A stretch of DNA of 64,000 nucleotides, taken from assembly GCA_017521245.1 (NCBI GenBank), contig JAFXDI010000050.1, forward strand, positions 1 through 64,000, in the 5' to 3' direction. Made by a program: the position numbers and the translations under genes. The notes beneath the pieces were generated by a model. The model did no database searches. It was not told the DNA's origin and was given only the letters and a program-made list of their open reading frames with translations. Shown here one piece after another: positions 43,154 to 52,388 of the stretch. Within the stretch, counting starts at the first letter, position 1. Each line of letters opens with the position of its first letter. Source of the stretch: Bacteroidales bacterium. GTDB taxonomy: Bacteria; Bacteroidota; Bacteroidia; Bacteroidales; G3-4614.

Positions 43154-45103
43154 ATGAACCAAAAAAGATTTTCCCTATTAGTATTGTTTTCGCTTGTAAT
43201 TGCATTTGTATCGGAGGCATCAACAGTAGAAAAATCCGTAAACGCAAGATATGGATTTTCTCAATTTGATGACTACAAAGATGGCTATTTCAAAGTTTGG
43301 AATAATTTGAAATGGGGCGTTTGCGATGCTGACGGCAACGAAATTACAGCTCCTGCATACGATGCTATATGGGACTTTAACAATGGTTTTGCTGTTGTTA
43401 ATATGGGAGCAAAGTGGGTTAAGACCGGCACTCCAAAAGGTGTGAGCGACACAGAAAAAGAGAGAAATTTTGAGAAGATTTGGGTATATGATAATAGTAC
43501 AACATCCGCATTTGTATATGAGCCAACTATGCAACAAATCTATAAACTTAGAGGAGGCAAATATGGTCTTATAGATGAGAAAGGCGAAGAGGTTGTTCCA
43601 CCTATCTACGATGAAATCATCTTTACTTCGGAGTTTGGGATTCTTAAAGTTAAGATGAATAATAAATTTGGTTATATTAATTACAAAGGAGAAAATGTAA
43701 CCGATATTAAATACGATGATGCATCGGATTTTTGCGATGGAATGGCAATTGTCAATATTGGAGGAACACCAAATAAAAGAGGTGTTATCTCTGGCGGAAA
43801 AAAGGGTTATATCAACACCTTAGGCAATGAAGTTGTCAAGGTAAAATATGACAATGCTACTCCTTTTAGCGATGGTGTTGCCACAATATCAGAGGGAACT
43901 TCGTGGTACGTTATTAATAAAAGCGGTAAGAAAGTATCGAATAGTGCTTTTGAGCAATTAGGAGCTTTTGCTCAAGGTAGAGCCCCATACAAAGAGTTTA
44001 GCAAATACGGATATATCGATAACACCGGCAAGAAGATTACAGAGGCTCATTACGATTATGCTATGCCTTTTAGTGATGGTATTGCAAGAGTTAAACATGG
44101 ATGGTCGTGGGGTTACATTAACATTGATTGCAACACTGTAACCTATTTTGAATTCCAAGAGGCCGGAGACTTTAAGGATGATATTGCAAAAGTTAAAAAG
44201 AATGGCAAATGGGGATATATCGACAAAACCGGTAAAGAGGTTATTCCTGCAAAATATACTGTAATATCTGAGTTTGACGAAAATAACATTGCCAAAATCA
44301 AAGATGGTTTGAAATGGGGATTGATTAATAAAAATGGTTCTGTAATTGTTGCCCCAAAATACCAACAAATTGAGTCGTTTATTGGCGACTATGCAAGAGT
44401 TAGCATAAATGACAAGTTTGGTTTTATCGACAAAACCGGTAAAGAGATTATTGCTTGTAACTTTGATGATACCCAAGAGATTGAAAATGGTTTGGTTAAA
44501 GTCAACTCTATGGGTATGTGGGGATATGTAAACACTAATGGAGAGGAGATTGTTCCTTGTATGTATGTTAACTTGGGTAAACCCGATAGTGAGTTAAGAA
44601 CTCCTGTTAAACTTAATGTTAAATGGGGTTACATTGACGCATACGGAATGGATATTGCTCCTGCCAAATACGATACTATCGGTAATTTTGTTGATAGTTT
44701 GGCCATTGCTAAATTTACAGGCAAGTGGGGCTACATTAACAAAAGCGGAGAAACAAAGATTGCTTTCAAATATAATGAAGTATCGGAGTTCTGCAATGGT
44801 ATGGCAAAAGTCAAATATGGCGGTAAATATGGATACATTGATTGCGAAGGCAACGAGGTTATTCCTTTTGAATACCAGAATATTTACGCTTTTAACGATA
44901 AACTGATTGAGGTTAATATTGTTAACTCATACAACGGCGATGATGCTGTAACAGTTGATGTTTTTGAAATTTTGTGTTTTGACGAAGAGATATTCATCTT
45001 TAAGAAAGATGGAAAATGGGGAGCTATGGATAAAAACCAAAATATTGTTGTTGAAAACAAATACAATAGTATTAAAGACGTTAAAAAGAATCTGTATAAA
45101 TAG
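43154..45103 (+). CDS. WG-repeat secreted protein
   Basis: A 649-aa protein with signal peptide (MNQKRFSLLVLFSLVIAFVSEAS) and about 15 WG repeats of roughly 40 residues that fill the whole mature chain. Each has the pattern KWGYIDKTGKEVIPAKYD followed by a segment such as FSDGIARVK. WG repeats are widespread beta-rich units of unknown function that probably fold into a long solenoid or propeller-like chain and bind ligands. It has no lipobox and no C-terminal sorting tail. It lies between the secreted subtilase and ispD, and ispD begins 3 bp after its stop, so all may share transcripts. Confidence 0.9.
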   Translation: MNQKRFSLLVLFSLVIAFVSEASTVEKSVNARYGFSQFDDYKDGYFKVWNNLKWGVCDADGNEITAPAYDAIWDFNNGFAVVNMGAKWVKTGTPKGVSDTEKERNFEKIWVYDNSTTSAFVYEPTMQQIYKLRGGKYGLIDEKGEEVVPPIYDEIIFTSEFGILKVKMNNKFGYINYKGENVTDIKYDDASDFCDGMAIVNIGGTPNKRGVISGGKKGYINTLGNEVVKVKYDNATPFSDGVATISEGTSWYVINKSGKKVSNSAFEQLGAFAQGRAPYKEFSKYGYIDNTGKKITEAHYDYAMPFSDGIARVKHGWSWGYINIDCNTVTYFEFQEAGDFKDDIAKVKKNGKWGYIDKTGKEVIPAKYTVISEFDENNIAKIKDGLKWGLINKNGSVIVAPKYQQIESFIGDYARVSINDKFGFIDKTGKEIIACNFDDTQEIENGLVKVNSMGMWGYVNTNGEEIVPCMYVNLGKPDSELRTPVKLNVKWGYIDAYGMDIAPAKYDTIGNFVDSLAIAKFTGKWGYINKSGETKIAFKYNEVSEFCNGMAKVKYGGKYGYIDCEGNEVIPFEYQNIYAFNDKLIEVNIVNSYNGDDAVTVDVFEILCFDEEIFIFKKDGKWGAMDKNQNIVVENKYNSIKDVKKNLYK

Positions 45104-45106
45104 AGA

Positions 45107-45790
45107 ATGAAGAGGTGTGTTGTTATTGTCGCAGGAGGCAAAGGCACTCGTTTTGGAAGTGATATTCCAAAACAGTTTTTGCTTTTGAATAACAAACCCG
45201 TCTTAATGCGTACTATTGAAGCCTTCTACCGTAGCGATAACTCCTTTGAAATTGTGGTTGTTATTCCCGAAGGACACTTCTCTCTTTGGCAAGAATTATG
45301 CAAAAAATATAACTTCACAACTCCCCACAAGCTTGTCAAGGGTGGTACTTCGCGTTGGGAATCGGTAAAAAATGGTTTGACCGAGATTGACAACAACTCT
45401 ATTGTTGGCATCCATGACGGTGTACGTCCGTTAATTTCCAAGCAACTTATTGATAGATTATACTCAAATGCAGAGACTTTCTCCGCTGTTATCCCCGCCA
45501 TTAAAGTAACAGACTCTTTAAGAGTTGTGAACGAAGCGGATGGTAAAAGTCACTCTGTTAACAGAGAAGCTTATAGAGCAATACAAACTCCTCAAGTTTT
45601 TAAAAGTAATATTATTAAGAAGGCATACGAGTTACCCTTTGAGGAGTGCTTCACAGATGATGCTTCGGTTGTTGAGAGATATGGCACGCAAATTAGCATT
45701 ATAGAGGGAGAAGATAGTAACATTAAAATCACTTCGGCAAAGGATTTATCTATTGCCGAGTTATTAGCAAACCATGTCGGAATTTTCTAA
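45107..45790 (+). CDS. ispD: 2-C-methyl-D-erythritol 4-phosphate cytidylyltransferase
   Basis: Isoprenoid (MEP) pathway enzyme, 227 aa, forming CDP-methylerythritol. The nucleotide-binding loop is VAGGKGTRFGSDIPKQF (residues 8-24). Other blocks are VVIPEGHF, GGTSRWESVKNGL, GIHDGVRPLIS, AIKVTDSLR, AIQTPQVFK, and TDDASVVE near the end. Its start 3 bp after the WG-repeat stop and its 17-bp overlap with recG suggest translational coupling along this run. Confidence 0.95.
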   Translation: MKRCVVIVAGGKGTRFGSDIPKQFLLLNNKPVLMRTIEAFYRSDNSFEIVVVIPEGHFSLWQELCKKYNFTTPHKLVKGGTSRWESVKNGLTEIDNNSIVGIHDGVRPLISKQLIDRLYSNAETFSAVIPAIKVTDSLRVVNEADGKSHSVNREAYRAIQTPQVFKSNIIKKAYELPFEECFTDDASVVERYGTQISIIEGEDSNIKITSAKDLSIAELLANHVGIF

Positions 45791-47870
45791 AATCGATATT
45801 AAATTTCTTGCCGGCGTTGGACCTAAACGTGCCGAAATTCTAAAAAAAGAGATTGGTGTTGCAACTTACGAAGATTTGTTGTACTACTTTCCTTATAAAT
45901 ATATTGACCGCAGTAAAGTTTTTAAAATCAACGAGATTGACGGTAATTTTCCATACATTCAGATTGAAGGTGAGATTATCTCATACGAAGAGGTTGGAAC
46001 AGGCAGAGCAAAACGATTGAGTGCCACATTCTCGGATGGCACTGGAACAATTGAGTTAGTTTGGTTTAAAGGTACAAAATATATTAAAGAGAGCTACCGA
46101 CTTGGAACTAAATATACGGTATTTGGGAAACCTGCCCAATATGGTTCTAAAATATCTATTGCCCACCCCGAGATAGACAAAGTTGATCCTGTCACAGAAC
46201 GCAAACACTCTCTTCAAGGGTATTATAGTACCACCGAAGAGATGAAGAAGAAATTCATTAACTCCAAAGTTATTTCAAAACTTGTTGAGAGCATCTTTAA
46301 AAGTTTGAAAGTTCCTATCTTTGAAACCATATCGATAGATGTGGCAAAAGAGTGCAACCTTGTCAATATTAATGACGCTTTAAGAAACATACACTTCCCA
46401 AAGTCAAACGAAGATTTACAGAAAGCAAGTTTCAGACTTAAATTTGAGGAACTTTTTTATATTCAACTTAACATACTGCGATATATGAAGTTGAGAGAGA
46501 GAAGTTTGAATGGGTTTAAGTTTAAGAGAATTGGAGATAATGTAAATAACTTTTACAAGTATTGCCTACCCTTTGAACTCACCAATGCTCAAAAGAGAGT
46601 TATTAAGGAGATTAGATATGATATGGGTAGTGGCAAGCAGATGAACAGATTATTACAAGGAGATGTTGGTAGTGGCAAAACTCTCGTGGCTATTATGAGT
46701 ATGCTGATTGCTGCTGATAATGATTTTCAGGCCTGTATTATGGCTCCCACTGAAATTCTGGCTACTCAACATTATGAGAATATCAAACGACTTCTCTCTG
46801 GCTTAAACATTAATATTGCTCTACTTACCGGTTCAACAAAGAAAAGCGAAAGAGATGCTATTGACAAGGGATTAAAAGATGGTACTATTAATTTTATTGT
46901 TGGTACGCACGCTCTTATTGAAGATAATGTAATTTTCAAGAATCTTGGTTTGGTTATTGTTGATGAGCAACACCGCTTTGGTGTTGTTCAGAGATCGAAG
47001 CTTTGGAAAAAAAATAACCAACCTCCTCATATTTTAGTTATGACCGCAACTCCTATTCCTCGCACATTGGCAATGACTCTGTATGGAGATTTGGATGTAT
47101 CGGTTATTGACGAACTCCCTCCGGGTAGAAAACCTATCTCCACTATTCTTAGATTTGATTCTGGTGCCGACAAAATGTATAGCGGTATTAGAAAACAGAT
47201 TGAAGCCGGAAGGCAGGTATATATTGTTTACCCCTTAATTAAGGAGAGCGAGAAGAGCGACTTGAAGAATCTTGAAGAGGGTTATAACTACGTTAAGAAC
47301 CTGTTTAAGGAGTACGAGGTATGTATGGTGCATGGCAAGATGAATAGTTCAGAGAAGGAGGAGGAGATGCAGAAATTTGCATCCGGCAAGGCTAAGATTA
47401 TGGTTGCCACCACAGTTATTGAGGTTGGAGTAGATGTACCCAATGCATCTGTTATGGTTATTGAAAATGCCGAGAGGTTTGGACTTGCTCAACTTCATCA
47501 ACTTAGAGGTAGAGTTGGCAGAGGAGCAGAACAGTCGTATTGTATTCTTAAAACCACACACAAACTTAGCGAAAACTCTCGCAAACGTTTAGATATTATG
47601 TGCAAGACAAACGATGGTTTTGAGATTGCTGAAGCCGACCTTAAATTGAGAGGTCCGGGCGATATGGAGGGAACTCAACAGAGCGGAATGGCTTTTAACT
47701 TAAAGATTGCAAACATTACTCGCGATGCTCAAATTTTGCAGTTGGCAAGAGATTGTGCAAGCAGAGTGTTAGAAAATGACCCCGACTTATCTCAACCCGA
47801 ACATCTTATTTTAAAGCTTAGGCTTGATAAACTATTTAAACGCATCGTAAACTTTGGTTTAGTAGGATAA
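45774..47870 (+). CDS. recG: ATP-dependent DNA helicase RecG
   Basis: Branch-migration helicase that regresses stalled replication forks and processes recombination intermediates. 698 aa, full length. N-terminal helical and OB wedge domain: FLAGVGPKRAEILKKEIG and FSDGTGTIELVWFKG. Helicase motifs: Walker A GDVGSGKT (about residue 300), motif II DEQHRFG, motif III MTATPIPRTLAMTLYGD, and motif VI LAQLHQLRGRVGRG. The C-terminal EGTQQSGMAFNLKIAN matches the family. The ATG at 45774 overlaps the end of ispD. Confidence 0.96.
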   Translation: MSEFSKIDIKFLAGVGPKRAEILKKEIGVATYEDLLYYFPYKYIDRSKVFKINEIDGNFPYIQIEGEIISYEEVGTGRAKRLSATFSDGTGTIELVWFKGTKYIKESYRLGTKYTVFGKPAQYGSKISIAHPEIDKVDPVTERKHSLQGYYSTTEEMKKKFINSKVISKLVESIFKSLKVPIFETISIDVAKECNLVNINDALRNIHFPKSNEDLQKASFRLKFEELFYIQLNILRYMKLRERSLNGFKFKRIGDNVNNFYKYCLPFELTNAQKRVIKEIRYDMGSGKQMNRLLQGDVGSGKTLVAIMSMLIAADNDFQACIMAPTEILATQHYENIKRLLSGLNINIALLTGSTKKSERDAIDKGLKDGTINFIVGTHALIEDNVIFKNLGLVIVDEQHRFGVVQRSKLWKKNNQPPHILVMTATPIPRTLAMTLYGDLDVSVIDELPPGRKPISTILRFDSGADKMYSGIRKQIEAGRQVYIVYPLIKESEKSDLKNLEEGYNYVKNLFKEYEVCMVHGKMNSSEKEEEMQKFASGKAKIMVATTVIEVGVDVPNASVMVIENAERFGLAQLHQLRGRVGRGAEQSYCILKTTHKLSENSRKRLDIMCKTNDGFEIAEADLKLRGPGDMEGTQQSGMAFNLKIANITRDAQILQLARDCASRVLENDPDLSQPEHLILKLRLDKLFKRIVNFGLVG

Positions 47871-47969
47871 GGGGTATTGGTTATCTCTCCCAGCAGGGAG
47901 GAATTATTAGTTAGATGCTGTTCTTACTTTATAAAAAAGATTTTATATATAAATAACAGAACATAATAA

Positions 47970-48006
47970 AATAAGAGGTGTTATTCAATAGAAAACACCT
48001 CTTATT
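47970..48006. terminator. Bidirectional terminator, recG / wHTH gene
   Basis: A 13-bp perfect stem AATAAGAGGTGTT (47970-47982) with AACACCTCTTATT (47994-48006), A/T-rich on both sides, between convergent genes. Confidence 0.88.
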
Positions 48007-48029
48007 TGTTATCTTTCGATAAATTAAAA

Positions 48030-48263
48030 TTATCCGAATACGAAGAATCCTTCAATAAATTTGTTGCTGAAATATAGTGTTGATTTCTCCTCGCGACAAT
48101 ATATTTTACCTTCACGAGCCAACCATCCTATTGCAGCATACAAATCTGCTGTTTTAAGACCTGTTTTCTCTTTTAATTGAGTTACATTCATTTCAGTATT
48201 AGCCTCTAAAACGTGCCAAAGTTTTCCTGCATTCTCACCAATTGAAAATGTTAATGCTTTCAT
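48030..48263 (-). CDS. Winged-helix DUF2582-like protein
   Basis: A 77-aa protein with a single winged helix-turn-helix fold: GENAGKLWHVLEANTEMNVTQLKEKTG, LKTADLYAAIGWLAREGKI, and the wing YCREEKSTLYFS. This matches the small DUF2582 family common in Bacteroidetes. Members may bind DNA but no role is established. It is transcribed alone behind a TACTTTTG -7 box (48295-48302). Confidence 0.87.
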   Translation of the reverse strand: MKALTFSIGENAGKLWHVLEANTEMNVTQLKEKTGLKTADLYAAIGWLAREGKIYCREEKSTLYFSNKFIEGFFVFG

Positions 48264-48294
48264 CTTTTTACTTAGTTTTTAAATTCTACGGGTG

Positions 48295-48302
48295 CAAAAG
48301 TA
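48295..48302 (-). promoter_or_regulatory. -7 box of the wHTH gene
   Basis: TACTTTTG on the minus strand, 32 bases before the start, with TTTA at the -33 distance. Confidence 0.45.
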
Positions 48303-48335
48303 ATACTTTTTTGTGGAAAAATAAAATTTTTAACA

Positions 48336-48734
48336 TTATTTTACAGTCATCTTACTTATTGCTCCCTTTATAAGTATTCTTAAATCTTCTTTACTTCTAC
48401 CCCCTATCCATTTTTGAACTTGTTTACCATCCTTGAAAAGGATTAGTGTTGGAATAGATCTTATTCCATATAGAGCGGCGGTTTTAGGAGCCCTATCCAC
48501 ATCTAATTTCACAAACTTCACCTCCCCGGCAAACTCTTGTGATAGATCAGCAAAGATTGGAGCCAATGCTCTACATGGAGGACACCATGTTGCCCAAAAA
48601 TCTACCAATACATATCCCTCTTTTATCTCGCTGGCAAACGTTTCATCTGTTGCTTGTGTTATCTCCTTGGCTGATAGTGACATTGAGGTCATACTCATAA
48701 TTGCCAACATAAATAGTAAGAAAATCTTTTTCAT
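48336..48734 (-). CDS. Exported thioredoxin, CPPC active site
   Basis: A 132-aa thioredoxin-fold protein with a signal peptide (1-22, MKKIFLLFMLAIMSMTSMSLSA), so it acts in the periplasm. The active site is WCPPC (Cys51 and Cys54), followed by the cis-proline region SIPTLILFKDGKQVQKWIGGRSKEDL. Bacteroides species carry several periplasmic thioredoxins that keep exported proteins reduced. DsbD in this window (57101-59011) could supply its electrons (inference). It is divergent from cls. Confidence 0.92.
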   Translation of the reverse strand: MKKIFLLFMLAIMSMTSMSLSAKEITQATDETFASEIKEGYVLVDFWATWCPPCRALAPIFADLSQEFAGEVKFVKLDVDRAPKTAALYGIRSIPTLILFKDGKQVQKWIGGRSKEDLRILIKGAISKMTVK

Positions 48735-48792
48735 AATTCTTTGTTTTTAATTTATACTCTTTGTTTCTATTTTTTATTTATATCTTTTTTCG

Positions 48793-48800
48793 TAAGTTTG
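48793..48800 (+). promoter_or_regulatory. -7 box for cls
   Basis: TAAGTTTG matches TAnnTTTG, 23 bases before ATG 48824. No TTTG at the proper distance upstream. Confidence 0.5.
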
Positions 48801-48823
48801 CATCAACCTTTTTCTCTTATTAT

Positions 48824-50281
48824 ATGAATATTATATTATCAATTAGTAATGCAGGAGAGTGGATATATAATTTTATCTACCTCACCATTATTCTGCTTAA
48901 TATTATATTTATAATTCTTATAATATCTGAGAACAGAAATCCTGTTAAAACTATTGCGTGGTTATCTGTATTAACTCTTTTACCTATTGTTGGGTTTATT
49001 TTCTACCTGTTTTTTGGCAGAGACCAGCGTTCTCAGCGTATGATTTCGCGTAGAAGCAAACGCAAATTAGAACGTTTGGTAAACAATAGTATTTTGGTTA
49101 ACAACGCTAATATTCCTGATTTCAAAGATACTACTCAACAACTTATTATCATGGGACATAAACTTACTCGTGCTTTAGTGACCATCAATAATAAGATTGA
49201 TATATTTACTTGCGGTAAAGATAAGTATTATATTCTTTTTAATGATATAAAAAATGCTAAAAGTTTTATCCATATCCAATATTATATCATAGAGAATGAT
49301 AATCTTGGCAACGAGCTTAAAAGGTTGCTAATACAAAAGGCTTCGGAAGGCGTTGAGGTGAGAGTTCTATATGATGATGTAGGGTGTTGGAGTTTGCGAG
49401 AGAAAGATTTTTTTGAGAGTATGATTGTAGCGGGTATTGACGCTAAACCATTCTTTAAAGTTACATTCCCTCAACTTGCTAATAAACTCAATTACAGAAA
49501 CCACCGAAAAGTTGCAATTATTGATGGTACTATTGGCTACGTGGGCGGAATGAACGTTGCAGACAGATATGTTACTGGCGACAAATGGGGAGAATGGAGA
49601 GATACTCATATCAGAATTGAAGGCGAAGCTGTTAAAGAACTTCAAGCAATTTTTATGGTGGATTGGAACTTTACCACTAAAGAGTTACTATCAGATAGCA
49701 GTTATTTCCCCAAAACTGAAAATTTCTCTAATGGTGCAACTATTCAACTTTTGACCAGTGGCCCTTTGGATGAACATAAATCTATTTTTTTAATGTTCTC
49801 CAAAATTATTACCAACGCCAACGAAAGGGTATTTATTCAAACTCCATATTTTCTACCCAATAGTGCGGCTATTAATGCTCTTAAAATTGCGGCTCTTTCG
49901 GGTGTTGATGTTAGAATTATGCTCCCCTACCATTCTGACTCCAAACTTTTACAGAAGGCAAGCTGCTCCTATATTGCAGAGATGTTGAAGTCGAATGTTA
50001 AGATATATTTTTACAAAAAGGGTTTCCTACATGCCAAGACTATTCTTGTTGATGATGAGATTACAAGTATTGGCTCAACAAACTTTGATTCAAGAAGTTT
50101 TGAACAGAACTTTGAAATTAATGCTTTCATTTACGATAAAGAGTTTAATAGCAGGTATGCCGAGATTTTTATGCAAGATTTGAAAGAGTGTAAAAGAGTC
50201 TCTATTAAGAGTTGGAACAGACGTAGTATATTCTCTAAGATTGCCGAGTCTGTTGCCCGACTATTTAGCCCTATCTTATAA
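48824..50281 (+). CDS. cls: Cardiolipin synthase
   Basis: Membrane phospholipase-D-family enzyme of 485 aa that joins two phosphatidylglycerol molecules to cardiolipin. Two N-terminal membrane segments (about 9-37 and 45-66) are followed by two HKD active sites, NHRKVAIIDGTIGYVGGMN and FLHAKTILVDDEITSIGSTNFDSRS. I start at ATG 48824. An upstream ATG at 48761 lies before the -7 box. It converges with the RecD-like helicase gene, overlapping tail to tail by 6 bp. Confidence 0.93.
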   Translation: MNIILSISNAGEWIYNFIYLTIILLNIIFIILIISENRNPVKTIAWLSVLTLLPIVGFIFYLFFGRDQRSQRMISRRSKRKLERLVNNSILVNNANIPDFKDTTQQLIIMGHKLTRALVTINNKIDIFTCGKDKYYILFNDIKNAKSFIHIQYYIIENDNLGNELKRLLIQKASEGVEVRVLYDDVGCWSLREKDFFESMIVAGIDAKPFFKVTFPQLANKLNYRNHRKVAIIDGTIGYVGGMNVADRYVTGDKWGEWRDTHIRIEGEAVKELQAIFMVDWNFTTKELLSDSSYFPKTENFSNGATIQLLTSGPLDEHKSIFLMFSKIITNANERVFIQTPYFLPNSAAINALKIAALSGVDVRIMLPYHSDSKLLQKASCSYIAEMLKSNVKIYFYKKGFLHAKTILVDDEITSIGSTNFDSRSFEQNFEINAFIYDKEFNSRYAEIFMQDLKECKRVSIKSWNRRSIFSKIAESVARLFSPIL

Positions 50282-51688
50282 CTCCTCTTCTCTCTCTTTT
50301 AAAAAGTGCTTTGGGGTATTTATCAAATAGAGCCTTTCGGTTGATCGGGTAAATGCAGTATATAACCACCTGAAAAAATCGAGACTTACAGCATCCTCTG
50401 AGATATTACCCATATCTATAAATACGTTCTGCCACTGACCACCTTGTGCTTTGTGACAAGTTACGGCATAGGCATATTTTACTTGTAGAGCATTAAACCA
50501 TTTGTCGAGTTTTACTCGTTTCACTCTCTCTCGTTTAGTTCTCACATCGGCATAATCTTCCATTACCTTTGTAAAGAGTTGATTGTTGAGTTCAGGAGTG
50601 AGAGATGGATACTCCAGATGCAAAGTATCAAGCATTATCTTTGCATCTATATCAACATCATAATCAAGGAGGCGTAGTGTTACATCGGCAAAACGAAATC
50701 CATACATTTCATTATATCCTCTTACTCGCAACACTTGAGCAACATCGCCATTGGCAATGAAATCTAACTCCTCTATCTTCTCACCCCAGTAATAGTTGTT
50801 TTTTGCAATCATTAGCAAATCGCCCGACTCTAACTCCTCCTCTCGATATAGTATTCTGTTTCTTACTCCATCGTTAAATATATTTGCTCGCTTGTTGGAG
50901 CGAGTCACTATTATGGTTTGGTCTTTTCCGTCACGAGAGTATGCACTCTCAAGCTCCTCTAACAACTCATAACCTGTGATGCTTCTAATATCTGAGAAAG
51001 AGGCTATCTCTATCTTTGGCGTAGAGAGAAAATCCTCTTGCATCATCTCTCGGAGTTTAGTCGCATTGTAGAGTATTCCCGAAGTTAAACTTTGACGTAT
51101 TACCTCTGTGAGTGTTACTTCAGTCACCTTCAAAAGATACTCTTCCAGAACTCTCGACTCTAAGGCCGGGGTATTTGCTTGACCTACCGGAGGCAATTGT
51201 GCCGTATCTCCTATTAGCACAAGTTTACATCCCGGAGATGAATAGACATACTCTATTAAGTCACTTAACAGATCTGAGGAGGTATCGGAAGAGGAGGCTA
51301 TCATAGATGCCTCATCAACAATAAAGAGTGTTTGTTTATGGCGATTATCCGTTAATGTAAAACCTGTCATATCAGGCGAAAAACTCTTTTGTCGGTATAT
51401 CTTTTTATGTATTGTATATGCCGGAGTGTTTGCGTATAAACCAAAAACTTTTGCTGCGCGTCCTGTGGGTGCTAATAGCACGCTTTTCATTGAGTACTGA
51501 GAGAGGGTTTTTACCAATGCCCCCACAAGCGAACTCTTTCCCGTTCCTGCATATCCTTTTAACAGAAACACCTCGCGACCTACTGCTCTAAAAACAAATG
51601 TTACAAGTTTTGCCATTACTATTGCCTGATCTTGGGTAGGGGTATATGGCAAGTTTTGCGAGAGACTATTTATAAATTTATCCTTCAT
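50276..51688 (-). CDS. RecD-like ATP-dependent DNA helicase
   Basis: Superfamily 1B helicase of 470 aa. Walker A is LLKGYAGTGKSSLVGAL (Lys51), then LLAPTGRAAKVF, Walker B LFIVDEASMIA, motif III LIGDTAQLPPVGQA, and the late YAYAVTCHKAQGGQWQNVFIDM with WLYTAFTRSTERLYLI (motifs V and VI). It is shorter than RecD2 and lacks the long N-terminal region, so it resembles the AAA/RecD-like helicases common in Bacteroidetes. The role is probably DNA repair or processing of stalled forks. It does not sit beside recB or recC homologues. Confidence 0.87.
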   Translation of the reverse strand: MKDKFINSLSQNLPYTPTQDQAIVMAKLVTFVFRAVGREVFLLKGYAGTGKSSLVGALVKTLSQYSMKSVLLAPTGRAAKVFGLYANTPAYTIHKKIYRQKSFSPDMTGFTLTDNRHKQTLFIVDEASMIASSSDTSSDLLSDLIEYVYSSPGCKLVLIGDTAQLPPVGQANTPALESRVLEEYLLKVTEVTLTEVIRQSLTSGILYNATKLREMMQEDFLSTPKIEIASFSDIRSITGYELLEELESAYSRDGKDQTIIVTRSNKRANIFNDGVRNRILYREEELESGDLLMIAKNNYYWGEKIEELDFIANGDVAQVLRVRGYNEMYGFRFADVTLRLLDYDVDIDAKIMLDTLHLEYPSLTPELNNQLFTKVMEDYADVRTKRERVKRVKLDKWFNALQVKYAYAVTCHKAQGGQWQNVFIDMGNISEDAVSLDFFRWLYTAFTRSTERLYLINTPKHFLKEREEEL

Positions 51689-51844
51689 CAGTTTATATCG
51701 TATAACAATGCGAAGATAACTATTTTTATTAAGATTTTATCTTAGATAAAGGAATTGTTGTTACAAGAAAATATCTTTTACCTTAAATGTTTTTTTAATG
51801 AAAACTCTTTACTAATTTTATGCTAAATTTTAGATTGATTTTTT

Positions 51845-52381
51845 ATGCGTATCATAAGCGGTAAATACGGAAAGAGAAGATTTGATGTTCCCTCTAATAT
51901 CAAGGCTCGACCAACTACAGATTTTGCTCGTGAGAATATTTTTAATGTTCTATCCAACAGTATTGAGTTTGAGGGCTTGAAGGCTCTTGACCTCTTTGCT
52001 GGCACTGGTGCTGTTAGTTTTGAATTTGCATCGCGTGGTTGCAGCAGGGTTGTTTCGGTTGAGAACTATCCAGTTCAGTTCAAATTTATAAAGAAGGTAG
52101 CTGAGACTTTAGGCGCAAACGAGATTGAAGTGATAAGAGGAGATGTATTTAAATTTATACCATCGTGTAGCGAGAAGTTTGATATTGTTTTTGCTGATCC
52201 CCCTTACGATATGAAGAATTTTGATACGATTCCATCGTTAATTCTCGAGAGAGATATTCTTAATGATGGGGGTGTATTTATTATGGAGCATCCAAGAAAT
52301 TTTGACTTTTCATCTCTCCCCTACTTCTCAGAGCATAGAGTTTATGGTAGCGTAAACTTTTCAATATTCGTAAAAGAGTAA
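51845..52381 (+). CDS. rsmD: 16S rRNA (guanine966-N2)-methyltransferase
   Basis: SAM-dependent rRNA methyltransferase of 178 aa. N-terminal MRIISGKYGKRRFDVPSN and RPTTDFARENIFNVL are characteristic. The SAM loop is ALDLFAGTGAVSFEFASRG, and the catalytic motif is ADPPYDM (the DPPY form). It modifies the small subunit during assembly. It stands alone, divergent from the RecD-like helicase and convergent with the B3/B4 protein gene. Confidence 0.94.
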   Translation: MRIISGKYGKRRFDVPSNIKARPTTDFARENIFNVLSNSIEFEGLKALDLFAGTGAVSFEFASRGCSRVVSVENYPVQFKFIKKVAETLGANEIEVIRGDVFKFIPSCSEKFDIVFADPPYDMKNFDTIPSLILERDILNDGGVFIMEHPRNFDFSSLPYFSEHRVYGSVNFSIFVKE

Positions 52382-52388
52382 CTCTCTT

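Noticed and set aside
43154-45103. WG repeats as a tandem DNA repeat or CRISPR-like array
   Set aside because: The repetition is at protein level, in frame, with divergent DNA between units.
49367-49645. Long antisense frames opposite genes such as cls, tkt, recG and dsbD
   Set aside because: They follow the codon pattern of the sense gene, lack family motifs and have no promoter of their own.
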